DNA of 64,000 bases from Clostridium aestuarii (GTDB taxonomy: Bacteria; Bacillota; Clostridia; Clostridiales; Clostridiaceae): contig NZ_JAPQER010000004.1 in the NCBI RefSeq assembly GCF_026735135.1, positions 1 through 64,000 of the forward strand, read 5' to 3'. Positions within the stretch are counted from its first letter, which is position 1, and every line of letters begins with the position of its first letter. The notes beneath the pieces were generated by a model, which was given only the letters and a program-made list of their open reading frames with translations, did no database searches and was not told where the DNA came from. The position numbers and the translations under genes are program-made. Of this stretch, positions 18,184 to 27,171 are shown piece after piece.

Positions 18184-18387
18184 ATGAAGCAAATCATAAA
18201 AGTTCCTAATATGCGTTCTACAAAAGATGTGTCCAATATAAGAAGTGCTTTGAGTAGCAGAGAAGGTGTAATTGCTTGCCAGATAAAAAAAGATAATAAA
18301 GAGATTGACATTGTTTATGATAATTATTTTATAAAACTGGATGATATTTATAATTTATTAGAGGATATGGGATATACGGTTCTATAA
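18184..18387 (+). CDS. Small heavy-metal-associated-like protein lacking the CxxC motif
   Basis: 67 residues with the beta-alpha-beta-beta-alpha-beta pattern of HMA/copper chaperone domains (IIKVPNM...ALSSREGVIACQIKKDNKEIDIVYD...LEDMGYTV). The metal-binding GMTCxxC loop is replaced by NMRSTKD, so copper binding is unlikely. AAGGGGGA precedes the ATG; it follows ricT by 12 bases and is probably in the same operon. Function unknown. Confidence 0.75.
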   Translation: MKQIIKVPNMRSTKDVSNIRSALSSREGVIACQIKKDNKEIDIVYDNYFIKLDDIYNLLEDMGYTVL

Positions 18388-18484
18388 AACTGGCTTTTAA
18401 AAATTTTTTATGTATGGTAAAATAATAACATATATTACATTATTTAGGTTAAGGCGTTTTTAAAAGGTTGGGGAGGTACTTTTT

Positions 18485-18658
18485 ATGGCTTTTAAAATTA
18501 GTGACGCATGTGTAAGTTGTGGAGCTTGTGCTTCAGAGTGTCCAGTTGGAGCAATCAACCAAGGAGATACTCAATTTGAAATTGATGCTGCTGCTTGTAT
18601 TGATTGTGGAAATTGTGCAAATGTATGTCCAGTTGGAGCAATTTCACCTGAAGAATAG
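18485..18658 (+). CDS. 2[4Fe-4S] clostridial-type ferredoxin
   Basis: 57 residues, small and acidic, with two complete cluster motifs, CVSCGACASECP and CIDCGNCANVCP, each followed by VGAI. This is the classical clostridial ferredoxin that carries electrons for pyruvate:ferredoxin oxidoreductase and hydrogenase. GGGGAGG lies before the ATG at 18485. Another frame across the same DNA is an artefact. Confidence 0.95.
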   Translation: MAFKISDACVSCGACASECPVGAINQGDTQFEIDAAACIDCGNCANVCPVGAISPEE

Positions 18659-18663
18659 AATAA

Positions 18664-18698
18664 AAAAGATCGTCAGAAAAAAAGACGGTCTTTTTTAT
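18664..18698. terminator. Bidirectional terminator
   Basis: AAAAGATCGTC / GACGGTCTTTTTT with T tracts on both strands lies between the convergent ferredoxin and lrgB genes. Confidence 0.85.
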
Positions 18699-18699
18699 T

Positions 18700-19401
18700 T
18701 TATAAAAATGTATTGAATATTTTAAATATAAAAGGAGCTATAAAAACTGTTATCAATCCAGTTAGACCTATTGATAGTCCGCTCATGGCGCCTTCAGTTT
18801 CACCAATTTCTATAGCTTTTGTAGTTCCTACAGCATGGGAAGCTGTACCTATAGCTATGCCAATAGCTACTTTATTCTTTATTTTAAAGCATTTACAGAT
18901 AAAAGGTCCTATAATAGCACCTATTATTCCAGTTAAAATTATAGTTGCAACTGTTACAGCTGGAATACCACCTAATTGTTTAGAAATTTCCACTCCAATA
19001 GGTACAGTAACAGACTTAGGAATCATAGAGATATTTAGAGGTCTGTCTAATTTAAATAAGTAACACATGAATATTATACAGGTTATACCTATACATGATC
19101 CGCTTGTGATGCCTATTATAATAGGTAGTGCATTTTCTTCTAATAATTTAATTTTTTTATATAAAGGTACAGCTAATATAACTGTTGCTGGTCCTAAAAA
19201 GAAAGATATAAATTGAGCACCCTTATTGTAATTTTCTAAACTAATATTGAATTTTGTTAAAAAAGTTATTATTAAGATAATGCTTATAAATAAAGGGTTA
19301 AATATGGCTAATTTAGTTTTAGCATAAATAAAAAATCCTATTTCAAATGCAATTAGTGAAATTAATATTCCGAAAATAGGATTGCAAATAAATTCTTTCA
19401 T
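18700..19401 (-). CDS. lrgB: LrgB/CidB family membrane protein
   Basis: About 233 residues with six or more membrane helices; family hallmarks are FFLGPATVILAVPLY, SVTVPIGVEISKQLGG and GIAIGTASHAVGTTKAIE. LrgB/CidB act with LrgA/CidA holin-like partners in murein hydrolase control, programmed lysis or pyruvate/metabolite export. Start chosen at the ATG at 19401, with GGAGA upstream and a four-base overlap with lrgA; the frame continues further but is not conserved-looking. Confidence 0.9.
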   Translation of the reverse strand: MKEFICNPIFGILISLIAFEIGFFIYAKTKLAIFNPLFISIILIITFLTKFNISLENYNKGAQFISFFLGPATVILAVPLYKKIKLLEENALPIIIGITSGSCIGITCIIFMCYLFKLDRPLNISMIPKSVTVPIGVEISKQLGGIPAVTVATIILTGIIGAIIGPFICKCFKIKNKVAIGIAIGTASHAVGTTKAIEIGETEGAMSGLSIGLTGLITVFIAPFIFKIFNTFL

Positions 19402-19751
19402 ATGTTTTTTCTCCTTATTATTATTAATTGTACTATTATTCCAGTGACTGATATTATGATTACTGTTGAAATAAGAGAAATAGTGAGTATAGGGAGCCAC
19501 TTATCTCTTAATAATGAGAAACAAGAGATTAAGCTTACGCCAGCAGGGACAAAGAAAAAAGCTAAGTAATCTAATAAAAAATTACTGATATTTTCTATCA
19601 TTTCTAACTTAATTAGTCCTAAACACAAACAGGCTAATAAAATTAGCATACCAAGAACACTACTAGGAATAGGAAGATTAAATGTTGAGTGTATTATTTC
19701 ACCTAAAAAGCAAATAATAAGTATTATGCTAGCTTGTCTTAATAATTTCAA
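19398..19751 (-). CDS. lrgA: LrgA/CidA family holin-like protein
   Basis: 117 residues and four membrane helices, with the family motif LPIPSSVLGMLILL and FFVPAGVSLI. TTG start after GGAGGTG. Overlaps lrgB by four bases, the standard lrgAB order. No lytSR regulator is adjacent. Confidence 0.92.
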   Translation of the reverse strand: MKLLRQASIILIICFLGEIIHSTFNLPIPSSVLGMLILLACLCLGLIKLEMIENISNFLLDYLAFFFVPAGVSLISCFSLLRDKWLPILTISLISTVIIISVTGIIVQLIIIRRKNI

Positions 19752-20332
19752 AATTACACCTCCTACTTTTCAGTTAATTACTTTGCTTAGTTTAGCTACT
19801 TATGCTTAGAATAGTTATTTTTTGGTTATTAATAAAGCAGTTATAATAATCAGTTTAAATGGTAAAATTTAAAATTTTAACATTTAGTATATATAATACA
19901 ACTTTTTTGTTATAAAGCTTTAATTAAATGAAAAGAGAGTTTAGCAAAATTATTCTGCATATTGTAATGGTTATCATAATTTTATAGTTTAAACTAGCAA
20001 AAATTTTCAGATATGAAGTTGGTGTTTTCCAGTGATATCAAGTGCTTTGAGAAGATAAAAAAGTAGAATAATTATTATGGATATTTATTACAAATGATAT
20101 GAATAAATTTAAATCAATCAAATTATTACCAATAAAAAGATTGACTTATTAACAAATTGTAACTATAATTAATAAAAAAATGCAATTATGTAAAAATAGT
20201 TTTATATAAGAATATATTTTAAATTCTTACTTTTGAAAAAATGCATCTTTTGTTATGCAAAAATATATTTTTCTACTATGGAAAACTATTTAAGATGATT
20301 GATGTTTTAAAATAAAAAAGGGGGACTAATAA
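19752..20332. other. Intergenic region without a gene
   Basis: 580 bases between the divergent lrgAB and dipeptide transporter operons. Very A+T-rich. A small inverted motif around 20241-20262 (ATGCA...TGCAAAAATA) is visible near the transporter promoter. No convincing gene or riboswitch. A CodY-type or other nutrient operator is plausible but not identified by eye. Confidence 0.6.
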
Positions 20333-21898
20333 ATGTTAAAAAGAAAAATAGGTAGACTGTGCACTTTAGTGCTGTCAGTAACATTATGTACAGCTTTGTT
20401 TTCAGGATGTGGCAGCAGTGGGAATTCAGCAAAAACATCTGAAAAAGCAAAGGATACAGTAACAGTTGCAACTATGTATGATGCAAAATCATTAGATCCG
20501 CATGCAACAAATGATGTAGCTTCTTCAAATGTTATGAAACAAGTTTATCAAAACTTAGTTACATTAAATGATAAAAACGAGGTAGTACCTCAACTTGCAG
20601 AAAAGTTTGAAAAATTAGATGATTTAACTTATAAATTTTATTTAAAAAAGGGAGTTAAATTCCATAATGGTGAAGAGCTAAAAGCAAGCGATGTAAAGTT
20701 TACTTTTGAAAGAGCAATTTCACCTAATGCTGCAGCTATTAAACATATAGTTGGAGATGTTGATCCTAATGGTATAAAAATTATTGATGATTATACTATT
20801 GTAATCAAGACTAAAAAACCATCTTCAGCATTTTTACCATCACTAACTCATACTGGCGGTGGATGTATATTAAATGAAAAGGCTGTTAAGGAAGCTGGAA
20901 ACGATTATGGAATGAATCCAGTAGGTACAGGCCCATTTAAATTTGTTAGTTGGGCAAAGGGAGATAAAGTTGTCTTAGAAAGATTTGACGATTATTATGG
21001 AGAAAAACCTGCATATAAAAACTTAGTTATAAGAGCTATTCCAGAAGCAACAAATAGAACAATTGAACTTGAAAGTGGCGGAGTAGATATTGCTTATTCT
21101 ATAACTCCAAATGATGTTCAAAGAGTTGAAGATAATCAAGACTTAAAAACTATGAGAGTTATGGAAAATTCACTAACTTACCTTGGATTTAACTGTGAAA
21201 AAGCACCATTTAACAATGAAAAGGTTCGTCAAGCAATAAGCTATGCTATAAACACACCAGCTATAGTTAAATCAGTATTTAGAGGCGTTGGAGGAGTTGC
21301 AGTAGGTCCTGTTGAACCAAATGTAAAATACTTTAATCCTAACTTAGGTGAACCAGAATATAATATTGAAAAGGCTAAAAAATTATTAGCTGAAGCTGGA
21401 CAACCTAATGGATTTAAAGCAACTATATGGACAAATGATAGAAAAGAAAGAATAGATATGGCAACTATAATTCAAAATCAATTAAAACAAGTTGGCATAG
21501 AGATTGACATACAAGTTCTTGAATGGGGAGCATATCTTCAAGGTCTTAAAGAAAAGAAACAAGATATGTTTATAGTTGGATGGGCTTGTCAAACACCAGA
21601 TCCTGATATGGCTTTGTTTGGACCATTCCACTCTTCTATGAAGGGAAATAATAACTTTACATTCTTTGGTGACCCTAAAGTTGATGAATTAATTGAAAAA
21701 GGTAGAACATTAGAAGATTCACCAGAAAGAGAAAAAGTATATTATGAGGTTCAAAAGCTTATAAGAGAAAAAGCACCTTGGGTATTTTTAGATAATGCAG
21801 AAGAAGTTGTAGGAGTTAGAAACAATATAGAAGGATTTAAGCCAAGTCCATTTGGATATCATGCTCTATATAATGTTCGTTTTGCAGATAATAAATAG
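20333..21898 (+). CDS. Oligo/dipeptide ABC transporter substrate-binding lipoprotein
   Basis: 521 residues of the SBP family 5. A lipoprotein signal peptide with lipobox LFSGC (Cys26) anchors it outside the membrane. The family motif VKFHNGEELKASDVKFTFERA lies near residue 115. It captures peptides (or nickel/other solutes in some members). First gene of a five-gene transporter operon in standard order. Confidence 0.93.
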   Translation: MLKRKIGRLCTLVLSVTLCTALFSGCGSSGNSAKTSEKAKDTVTVATMYDAKSLDPHATNDVASSNVMKQVYQNLVTLNDKNEVVPQLAEKFEKLDDLTYKFYLKKGVKFHNGEELKASDVKFTFERAISPNAAAIKHIVGDVDPNGIKIIDDYTIVIKTKKPSSAFLPSLTHTGGGCILNEKAVKEAGNDYGMNPVGTGPFKFVSWAKGDKVVLERFDDYYGEKPAYKNLVIRAIPEATNRTIELESGGVDIAYSITPNDVQRVEDNQDLKTMRVMENSLTYLGFNCEKAPFNNEKVRQAISYAINTPAIVKSVFRGVGGVAVGPVEPNVKYFNPNLGEPEYNIEKAKKLLAEAGQPNGFKATIWTNDRKERIDMATIIQNQLKQVGIEIDIQVLEWGAYLQGLKEKKQDMFIVGWACQTPDPDMALFGPFHSSMKGNNNFTFFGDPKVDELIEKGRTLEDSPEREKVYYEVQKLIREKAPWVFLDNAEEVVGVRNNIEGFKPSPFGYHALYNVRFADNK

Positions 21899-21979
21899 TA
21901 TATATATATAATTGATAGGAGCATAGGTTACCTATGCTCTTATTTAATATTTTGATGAATTTTATGAGGAGGAGAATAA

Positions 21980-22909
21980 ATGATAAAGTATGTTTTCCGA
22001 AGAATTTTATCATTGATTCCTGTATTGATTGGTGTTACTCTTATAGTTTTTACATTATTGTATTTAACACCAGGAGATCCTGCTAGAATGGTTTTAGGAG
22101 AGCAGGCACCACAAGAATCAGTTGATCAGTTGAGAGAGGACATGGGGTTGAATAAACCTTTTTTTGTTCAATTTGGGAATTATGTGTATAAAGCAGTTGT
22201 GAATCATGATCTAGGACGTTCTTATATAACTAAAAGACCAGTATCTAATGAAATAATGAATGTTTTTCCAGCAACACTAAAATTAGCTGCGCTTTCAATG
22301 TTTTTTGCAGTTATTATAGGTATTCCTTTTGGGATTATATCGGCAATAAGGCAGTATTCGCTGTTTGATTCTAGCGTGATGATAGTCGCGCTTATAGGAA
22401 TATCGATGCCTGTATTTTGGCTTGGGCTATTATTAATATTATTATTTTCAGTAAAACTGCATTGGCTTCCTGCATCTGGGTTCTATAGCTTTAAACATAT
22501 GATTTTACCAGCGATAACATTAGGAGCACAATCGGTAGCTATTATTACGCGTATGACTCGTTCTAGTGTACTTGAGGTAATACGTCAAGACTACATAAGG
22601 ACAGTAAGAGCGAAAGGACAAAAAGAAAGTAAAGTAATTTTAAAACATGCTTTAGGTAATGCGCTAATACCTATAATTACAATAGCAGGACTTCAATTTG
22701 GTATTTTACTTGGAGGAGCTGTACTTACTGAAGCAATTTTTTCTATACCAGGAGTTGGAAGACTTATGGTTGAATCTATAAAAATGAGAGATTATCCTAT
22801 TGTACAAGGTGGAGTGCTTTACATAGCGATTGTTTTTAGTATTGTAAATTTATTAGTAGATTTATTGTATGCATATGTTGACCCAAGAATAAAGGCACAA
22901 TATAAATAG
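21980..22909 (+). CDS. dppB: Dipeptide/oligopeptide ABC transporter permease (DppB type)
   Basis: 309 residues with six membrane helices. The N-terminus MIKYVFRRILSLIPVLIGVT and the EAA-loop region DYIRTVRAKG are characteristic of DppB/OppB. It forms the membrane channel with the DppC-type protein encoded next. Confidence 0.94.
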   Translation: MIKYVFRRILSLIPVLIGVTLIVFTLLYLTPGDPARMVLGEQAPQESVDQLREDMGLNKPFFVQFGNYVYKAVVNHDLGRSYITKRPVSNEIMNVFPATLKLAALSMFFAVIIGIPFGIISAIRQYSLFDSSVMIVALIGISMPVFWLGLLLILLFSVKLHWLPASGFYSFKHMILPAITLGAQSVAIITRMTRSSVLEVIRQDYIRTVRAKGQKESKVILKHALGNALIPIITIAGLQFGILLGGAVLTEAIFSIPGVGRLMVESIKMRDYPIVQGGVLYIAIVFSIVNLLVDLLYAYVDPRIKAQYK

Positions 22910-22937
22910 TAAAAAAGAGAAAGGAGGTCATAATCTG

Positions 22938-23843
22938 ATGAGTAAGAAAAATCAAATTACGAATAAAGAAATGGACAAAACAATAAAGAAAAAAAGAAAA
23001 AAGAAAAGTAATTTTTCAGAAATAATGAAAAGATTATCAAAAAGCCGAATGGCTATGGCTGGATTAGTAATCATTGGTATACTAATATTAACTGCTATAT
23101 TCGCAAAGTTTATAGCACCATATGGTTACGATGAGCAGAATCTTGATATTGCTTTCCAATCACCGTCTGCTGTTCATTTATTTGGAACTGATGAATTTGG
23201 AAGAGATATATTTAGTCGTATAGTATATGGTTCTAGAATTTCTCTTGAAGTAGGGTTTATAGCTGTTAGTATTTCGGTAATCATTGGAGGATTCTTAGGA
23301 GCTGTTGCAGGTTACTATGGAGGGAAAATGGATAATCTTATCATGCGTGCTATGGATATTTTGCTATCTATACCCCAGATACTTCTTGCAATATCTATTG
23401 CAGCTTCACTAGGACCTGGACTTGTTAATCTTATGATAGCGGTTGGTATATCATCTATTCCGCAATATGCGAGAATTGTTCGTGCTTCTGTGCTTTCTAT
23501 TAGAGATCAGGAATTTGTTGAAGCAGCAAAAGCAGTTGGTTCAAGTGATTTAAGAATTATTTGTAAACATATACTACCTAACTGTTTAGCACCAATAATG
23601 GTACAAGCTACATTAGGGGTTGCTTTTGCTATATTAACAGCAGCGGGGTTAAGCTTTATAGGACTTGGAATTCAACCTCCTATTCCTGAATGGGGTGCAA
23701 TGTTATCAGGAGGAAGAGGATACATTAGAGATTATTCTTATATGACATTATTTCCAGGACTTGCTATTATGATAACTATTTTGGCTTTAAATTTTCTTGG
23801 TGATGGATTGAGAGATGCGTTGGATCCAAAATTGAAGAATTAG
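22938..23843 (+). CDS. dppC: Dipeptide/oligopeptide ABC transporter permease (DppC type)
   Basis: 301 residues with a Lys-rich cytoplasmic N-terminus (a run of KKKRKKK near residues 17-24), then OppC-type features: HLFGTDEFGRDIFSR and the EAA loop FVEAAKAVG. Partner of DppB. GGAGG precedes the ATG. Confidence 0.94.
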   Translation: MSKKNQITNKEMDKTIKKKRKKKSNFSEIMKRLSKSRMAMAGLVIIGILILTAIFAKFIAPYGYDEQNLDIAFQSPSAVHLFGTDEFGRDIFSRIVYGSRISLEVGFIAVSISVIIGGFLGAVAGYYGGKMDNLIMRAMDILLSIPQILLAISIAASLGPGLVNLMIAVGISSIPQYARIVRASVLSIRDQEFVEAAKAVGSSDLRIICKHILPNCLAPIMVQATLGVAFAILTAAGLSFIGLGIQPPIPEWGAMLSGGRGYIRDYSYMTLFPGLAIMITILALNFLGDGLRDALDPKLKN

Positions 23844-23855
23844 GAGAGATATACT

Positions 23856-24839
23856 ATGAGTAATACTGAAAAATTATTAGATATAAAAAATTTAATCATA
23901 CATTATAAAACAGATAACGGAATAGTTCGCGCTGTTGAAAACTTAAATTTGAGTTTAGGTAAGGGGGAAACGCTTGGATTTGTTGGAGAAACTGGTGCTG
24001 GTAAAACTACTACAGCATTGGGAATCATGCAGCTGTTACCAAATCCACCAGGGGAAATAGTTAATGGGGAGATATTTTTTGAAGGAGAAGATTTGTTAAA
24101 AAAATCTTCAGAAGAAATGAGAGCAATACTTGGAGATAAAATTGCTATGATATTTCAAGATCCTATGACTTCATTAAATCCTGTAATGACAGTAGGACAA
24201 CAGATTGGAGAAATGATTGAGCTTCATGAAAATGTAAATAAGGCTGAAGCACTAAAGAAGGCAGAATATATGCTGGAAGTAGTTGGCATTAGAAAAGAGA
24301 GAGTTAATGATTATCCTCATCAATTTAGTGGTGGAATGAAACAGAGAGTAGTTATAGCTATAGCTCTTGCTTGTAACCCTACTCTCCTTATTGCTGATGA
24401 ACCGACTACGGCACTTGATGTAACAATACAAGCTCAGGTATTAGAGCTTATGAAAGATTTAAAAGATAAATATGATACTTCTATGATTATGATTACTCAT
24501 GATTTGGGCGTGGTTGCAGAAATTTGTGATAAAGTTGCGATTATGTATGCTGGAAATGTAGTTGAATATGCGGATAAAAGGTCTCTATATTTAAATCCAC
24601 TGCATCCATATACGGTAGGGTTATTTGACTCTATCCCTGATTTGGATACAGAACAAGAAGAACTAAATGTAATAAGTGGGATGACACCAGATCCTACTAA
24701 TCTCCCAACAGGATGCCCTTTTCACCCTAGATGTCCTAAGGCGATGGATAAGTGTTCTAAGGTTAAGCCTGAAATGGTTGAAGTTGAATCAGGACATTTT
24801 ACAGCTTGTTTTTTATATGAAAAGGAACAAAATAAATAA
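23856..24839 (+). CDS. dppD: Dipeptide/oligopeptide ABC transporter ATPase (DppD type)
   Basis: 327 residues. Walker A GETGAGKTT, Q-loop FQDPMTSLNP, signature FSGGMKQR, Walker B LLIADEPTTALD and H-loop are all present. The C-terminal CPFHPRCPKAMDKC motif is the Opp/Dpp extension, which in some members binds a [4Fe-4S] cluster. Confidence 0.95.
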   Translation: MSNTEKLLDIKNLIIHYKTDNGIVRAVENLNLSLGKGETLGFVGETGAGKTTTALGIMQLLPNPPGEIVNGEIFFEGEDLLKKSSEEMRAILGDKIAMIFQDPMTSLNPVMTVGQQIGEMIELHENVNKAEALKKAEYMLEVVGIRKERVNDYPHQFSGGMKQRVVIAIALACNPTLLIADEPTTALDVTIQAQVLELMKDLKDKYDTSMIMITHDLGVVAEICDKVAIMYAGNVVEYADKRSLYLNPLHPYTVGLFDSIPDLDTEQEELNVISGMTPDPTNLPTGCPFHPRCPKAMDKCSKVKPEMVEVESGHFTACFLYEKEQNK

Positions 24840-24854
24840 TAGGGAGGAAGGCAA

Positions 24855-25829
24855 ATGGTGAAAATAGGAGAAAAATTAATTGAAGTTAATCATCTTAAAA
24901 AGCATTTTAAAACAAAAAAAGGTATGCTGCATGCAGTAGATGATGTAAGCTTTTTTATAAATAAAGGAGAAACTTTAGGACTTGTTGGAGAGTCGGGATG
25001 TGGTAAATCTACAACAGGAAGACTGATGATAAGGCTTCTTGAAGCTACTAGTGGAGAAGTCTTATTTCATGGTAAAGACGTTTTAAAATACAATAAAAGT
25101 AATATGAAGGAATTTAGGAAGAAAGCTCAGATAGTTTTTCAAGATCCATATTCTTGCTTGAATCCAAGGCTTACAGTTTCAGAACTTATAGGAGAGCCGC
25201 TTTATGTAAATAAAGTATATAAAAATAGAGCTGATAGTGATAAAAGAATTAGTGAACTAATGAATATAGTTGGTCTAGCTGAAAGACTGACTAATGCGTA
25301 TCCACATGAACTCGATGGTGGAAGACGTCAGAGAATAGGAATAGCAAGAGCTCTTGCTTTAAATCCTGAATTTATTGTTCAAGATGAACCAGTTTCAGCT
25401 CTGGATGTTTGTATTCAAGCCCAGATACTAAACCTTATGAAAACCCTTCAAAAGGAGTTGGGACTTACATATCTTTTTATTGCACATAATTTAAGTGTTG
25501 TAAAACACGTAAGTGATAGAATTGCTGTTATGTATCTTGGGAAAATTGTAGAACTTTCAGATTATAAATCTATATTTATAGATCCGCTACATCCTTATAC
25601 ACAGGCATTACTTTCGGCTATTCCTATTGCAAAACTTGATGTACAAAAAGAAAGAATTATATTAGAAGGAGATGTACCAAGTCCTGTAGAACCACCAGAT
25701 AGCTGTAGATTCTATGGAAGATGCAGATACCGTAAGGATATATGTAAACAAAAGTCACCAGATTTAAAGGAAATTGAACCAGGAAGATATGTAGCATGTC
25801 ACTTTGCTAATAATTTAAGTAAATCTTAA
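24855..25829 (+). CDS. dppF: Dipeptide/oligopeptide ABC transporter ATPase (DppF type)
   Basis: 324 residues. Walker A GESGCGKST, Q-loop FQDPYSCLNPR, Walker B FIVQDEPVSALD. The signature reads LDGGRRQR instead of FSGGQRQR: the usual Ser is Asp. I recall this variant in other clostridial homologues, so it is probably functional rather than an error. C-terminal cysteine cluster CRFYGRCRYRKDIC as in DppD. Confidence 0.93.
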   Translation: MVKIGEKLIEVNHLKKHFKTKKGMLHAVDDVSFFINKGETLGLVGESGCGKSTTGRLMIRLLEATSGEVLFHGKDVLKYNKSNMKEFRKKAQIVFQDPYSCLNPRLTVSELIGEPLYVNKVYKNRADSDKRISELMNIVGLAERLTNAYPHELDGGRRQRIGIARALALNPEFIVQDEPVSALDVCIQAQILNLMKTLQKELGLTYLFIAHNLSVVKHVSDRIAVMYLGKIVELSDYKSIFIDPLHPYTQALLSAIPIAKLDVQKERIILEGDVPSPVEPPDSCRFYGRCRYRKDICKQKSPDLKEIEPGRYVACHFANNLSKS

Positions 25830-25913
25830 AGTACAATAAAAGATAGATTTAAAGTGGGTGCTGGTTAATTATGTAATTTAGTTAAATAAAAGGAAAAATA
25901 GGGGGAGTATATA

Positions 25914-26948
25914 ATGAACATTGATATGAGCTATGTAAAAGATTTTATGCTTAAAATACTATCAGTTCCAAGTCCAGCTGGAGACACTGATGTGTCTATA
26001 AATATGCTGGATGAAGAATTTAAGAAATTTGGAGTAACTACTGTAAAGACTAAGAAAAAAGCTTTAATTGCAACTATTGAAGGAGAAGATAATGAAAACC
26101 AAAAAATGATTTCTGCTCATATAGATACATTAGGAGCTATAGTAAGAGAAATTAAGCCAAATGGAAGACTTAAAATAGTACAGATTGGTGGATTTGCATG
26201 GTCTTCAGTAGAAGGAGAAAATGTTACTATAAAGACAATAAAGGGTAAAGAATTTACAGGAACAATTTTGCCTGACAAAGCTTCTATACATGTTCATTCA
26301 GATGTAGTTAGAGAAACTCTTAGAACTGATGATAACATGGAAGTTAGAATTGATGAATTTGTAAAAACAAAGGAAGATGTATTAAACATAGGTATTAATG
26401 TTGGAGATTTCGTATATTTTGAGCCAAGAACAGTGGTAACAAAAGAAGGTTTCATAAAATCAAGACATCTTGATGATAAAGCTTGCGTAGCTGCTATTTT
26501 TGGATTAGTTAAATATCTTAAGGATAATAATATAAAACCTAAGTATACTACTCATTTTTACATCAACAATTACGAAGAATTAGGACATGGAATAGCGATT
26601 GTTCCAGAAAAGGTTAAGGAACATTTAGCTCTTGATATAGGTACGGTAGCAGATCACCAAACATCAGAAGAAACTAAGGTTACAATTTGTGCAAAAGATA
26701 GTCGTACTCCATATGATTTTGAATTTAGAAAAAAACTTGTTGATATCTGTGAGAAAAATGATATTGATTATGTAGTAGATGTTCATTATAGATATGGTTC
26801 AGATGCAAGTATTGCAGCGACAAATGGATTTGATGTTAATTTTGCATGTGCAGGACCTGGAGTTGATGCTACTCATCATTATGAAAGAACTCATATAAGT
26901 TCTATTGAAAATAATGTTAAACTGCTTGTAAAATATATTACAGAGTAA
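25914..26948 (+). CDS. M42 family aminopeptidase
   Basis: 344 residues. M42 enzymes are dodecameric, cobalt- or zinc-dependent aminopeptidases (glutamyl aminopeptidase/PepA, TET, FrvX-like). Metal ligands are visible in SAHIDTLGA, HLDDKACVAA, NNYEELGHG and THHYERTH. It follows a peptide importer by about 85 bases, which suggests import and hydrolysis of peptides are linked. AGGGGGA precedes the ATG. Confidence 0.93.
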   Translation: MNIDMSYVKDFMLKILSVPSPAGDTDVSINMLDEEFKKFGVTTVKTKKKALIATIEGEDNENQKMISAHIDTLGAIVREIKPNGRLKIVQIGGFAWSSVEGENVTIKTIKGKEFTGTILPDKASIHVHSDVVRETLRTDDNMEVRIDEFVKTKEDVLNIGINVGDFVYFEPRTVVTKEGFIKSRHLDDKACVAAIFGLVKYLKDNNIKPKYTTHFYINNYEELGHGIAIVPEKVKEHLALDIGTVADHQTSEETKVTICAKDSRTPYDFEFRKKLVDICEKNDIDYVVDVHYRYGSDASIAATNGFDVNFACAGPGVDATHHYERTHISSIENNVKLLVKYITE

Positions 26949-26982
26949 AAATAAAATCTATTGTTTTTAGAATATAATTCTT

Positions 26983-27038
26983 AAAATATCCTTTTCTTTG
27001 GGTTTGGTAAAAATTCCATTGTAAAAGGATATTTTTTT
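26983..27038 (+). terminator. Rho-independent terminator
   Basis: AAATATCCTTTT and AAAAGGATATTT pair over a large loop and run into T7, closing the transporter-peptidase region. Confidence 0.8.
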
Positions 27039-27088
27039 ACAATGGGTATTGCTAACTTGAGTTTGATACAATGGAATCTGATTTGTGT

Positions 27089-27145
27089 TTGGAAAGACAA
27101 GGCAAGATAATGTATAATATAAGAATATTGTTTTGCAATATTCTT
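27089..27145 (+). promoter_or_regulatory. Promoter and start-site hairpin for trmN6-rsmI
   Basis: TTGGAA (27089) and TATAAT (27113) are 18 bases apart. Immediately downstream is a perfect hairpin AAGAATATTG / CAATATTCTT (27121-27145), placed where the transcript would begin. The same palindrome appears at 2737. Confidence 0.5.
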
Positions 27146-27171
27146 AAATTCTGAATAAAAGTGGTGAATAG

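Noticed and set aside
18519-18716. 65-codon frame overlapping the ferredoxin gene
   Set aside because: The ferredoxin in another frame has two perfect iron-sulfur motifs; this frame is Leu-rich noise.
19928-19987. 19-codon hydrophobic frame before the peptide transporter
   Set aside because: Too short and without a ribosome-binding site.
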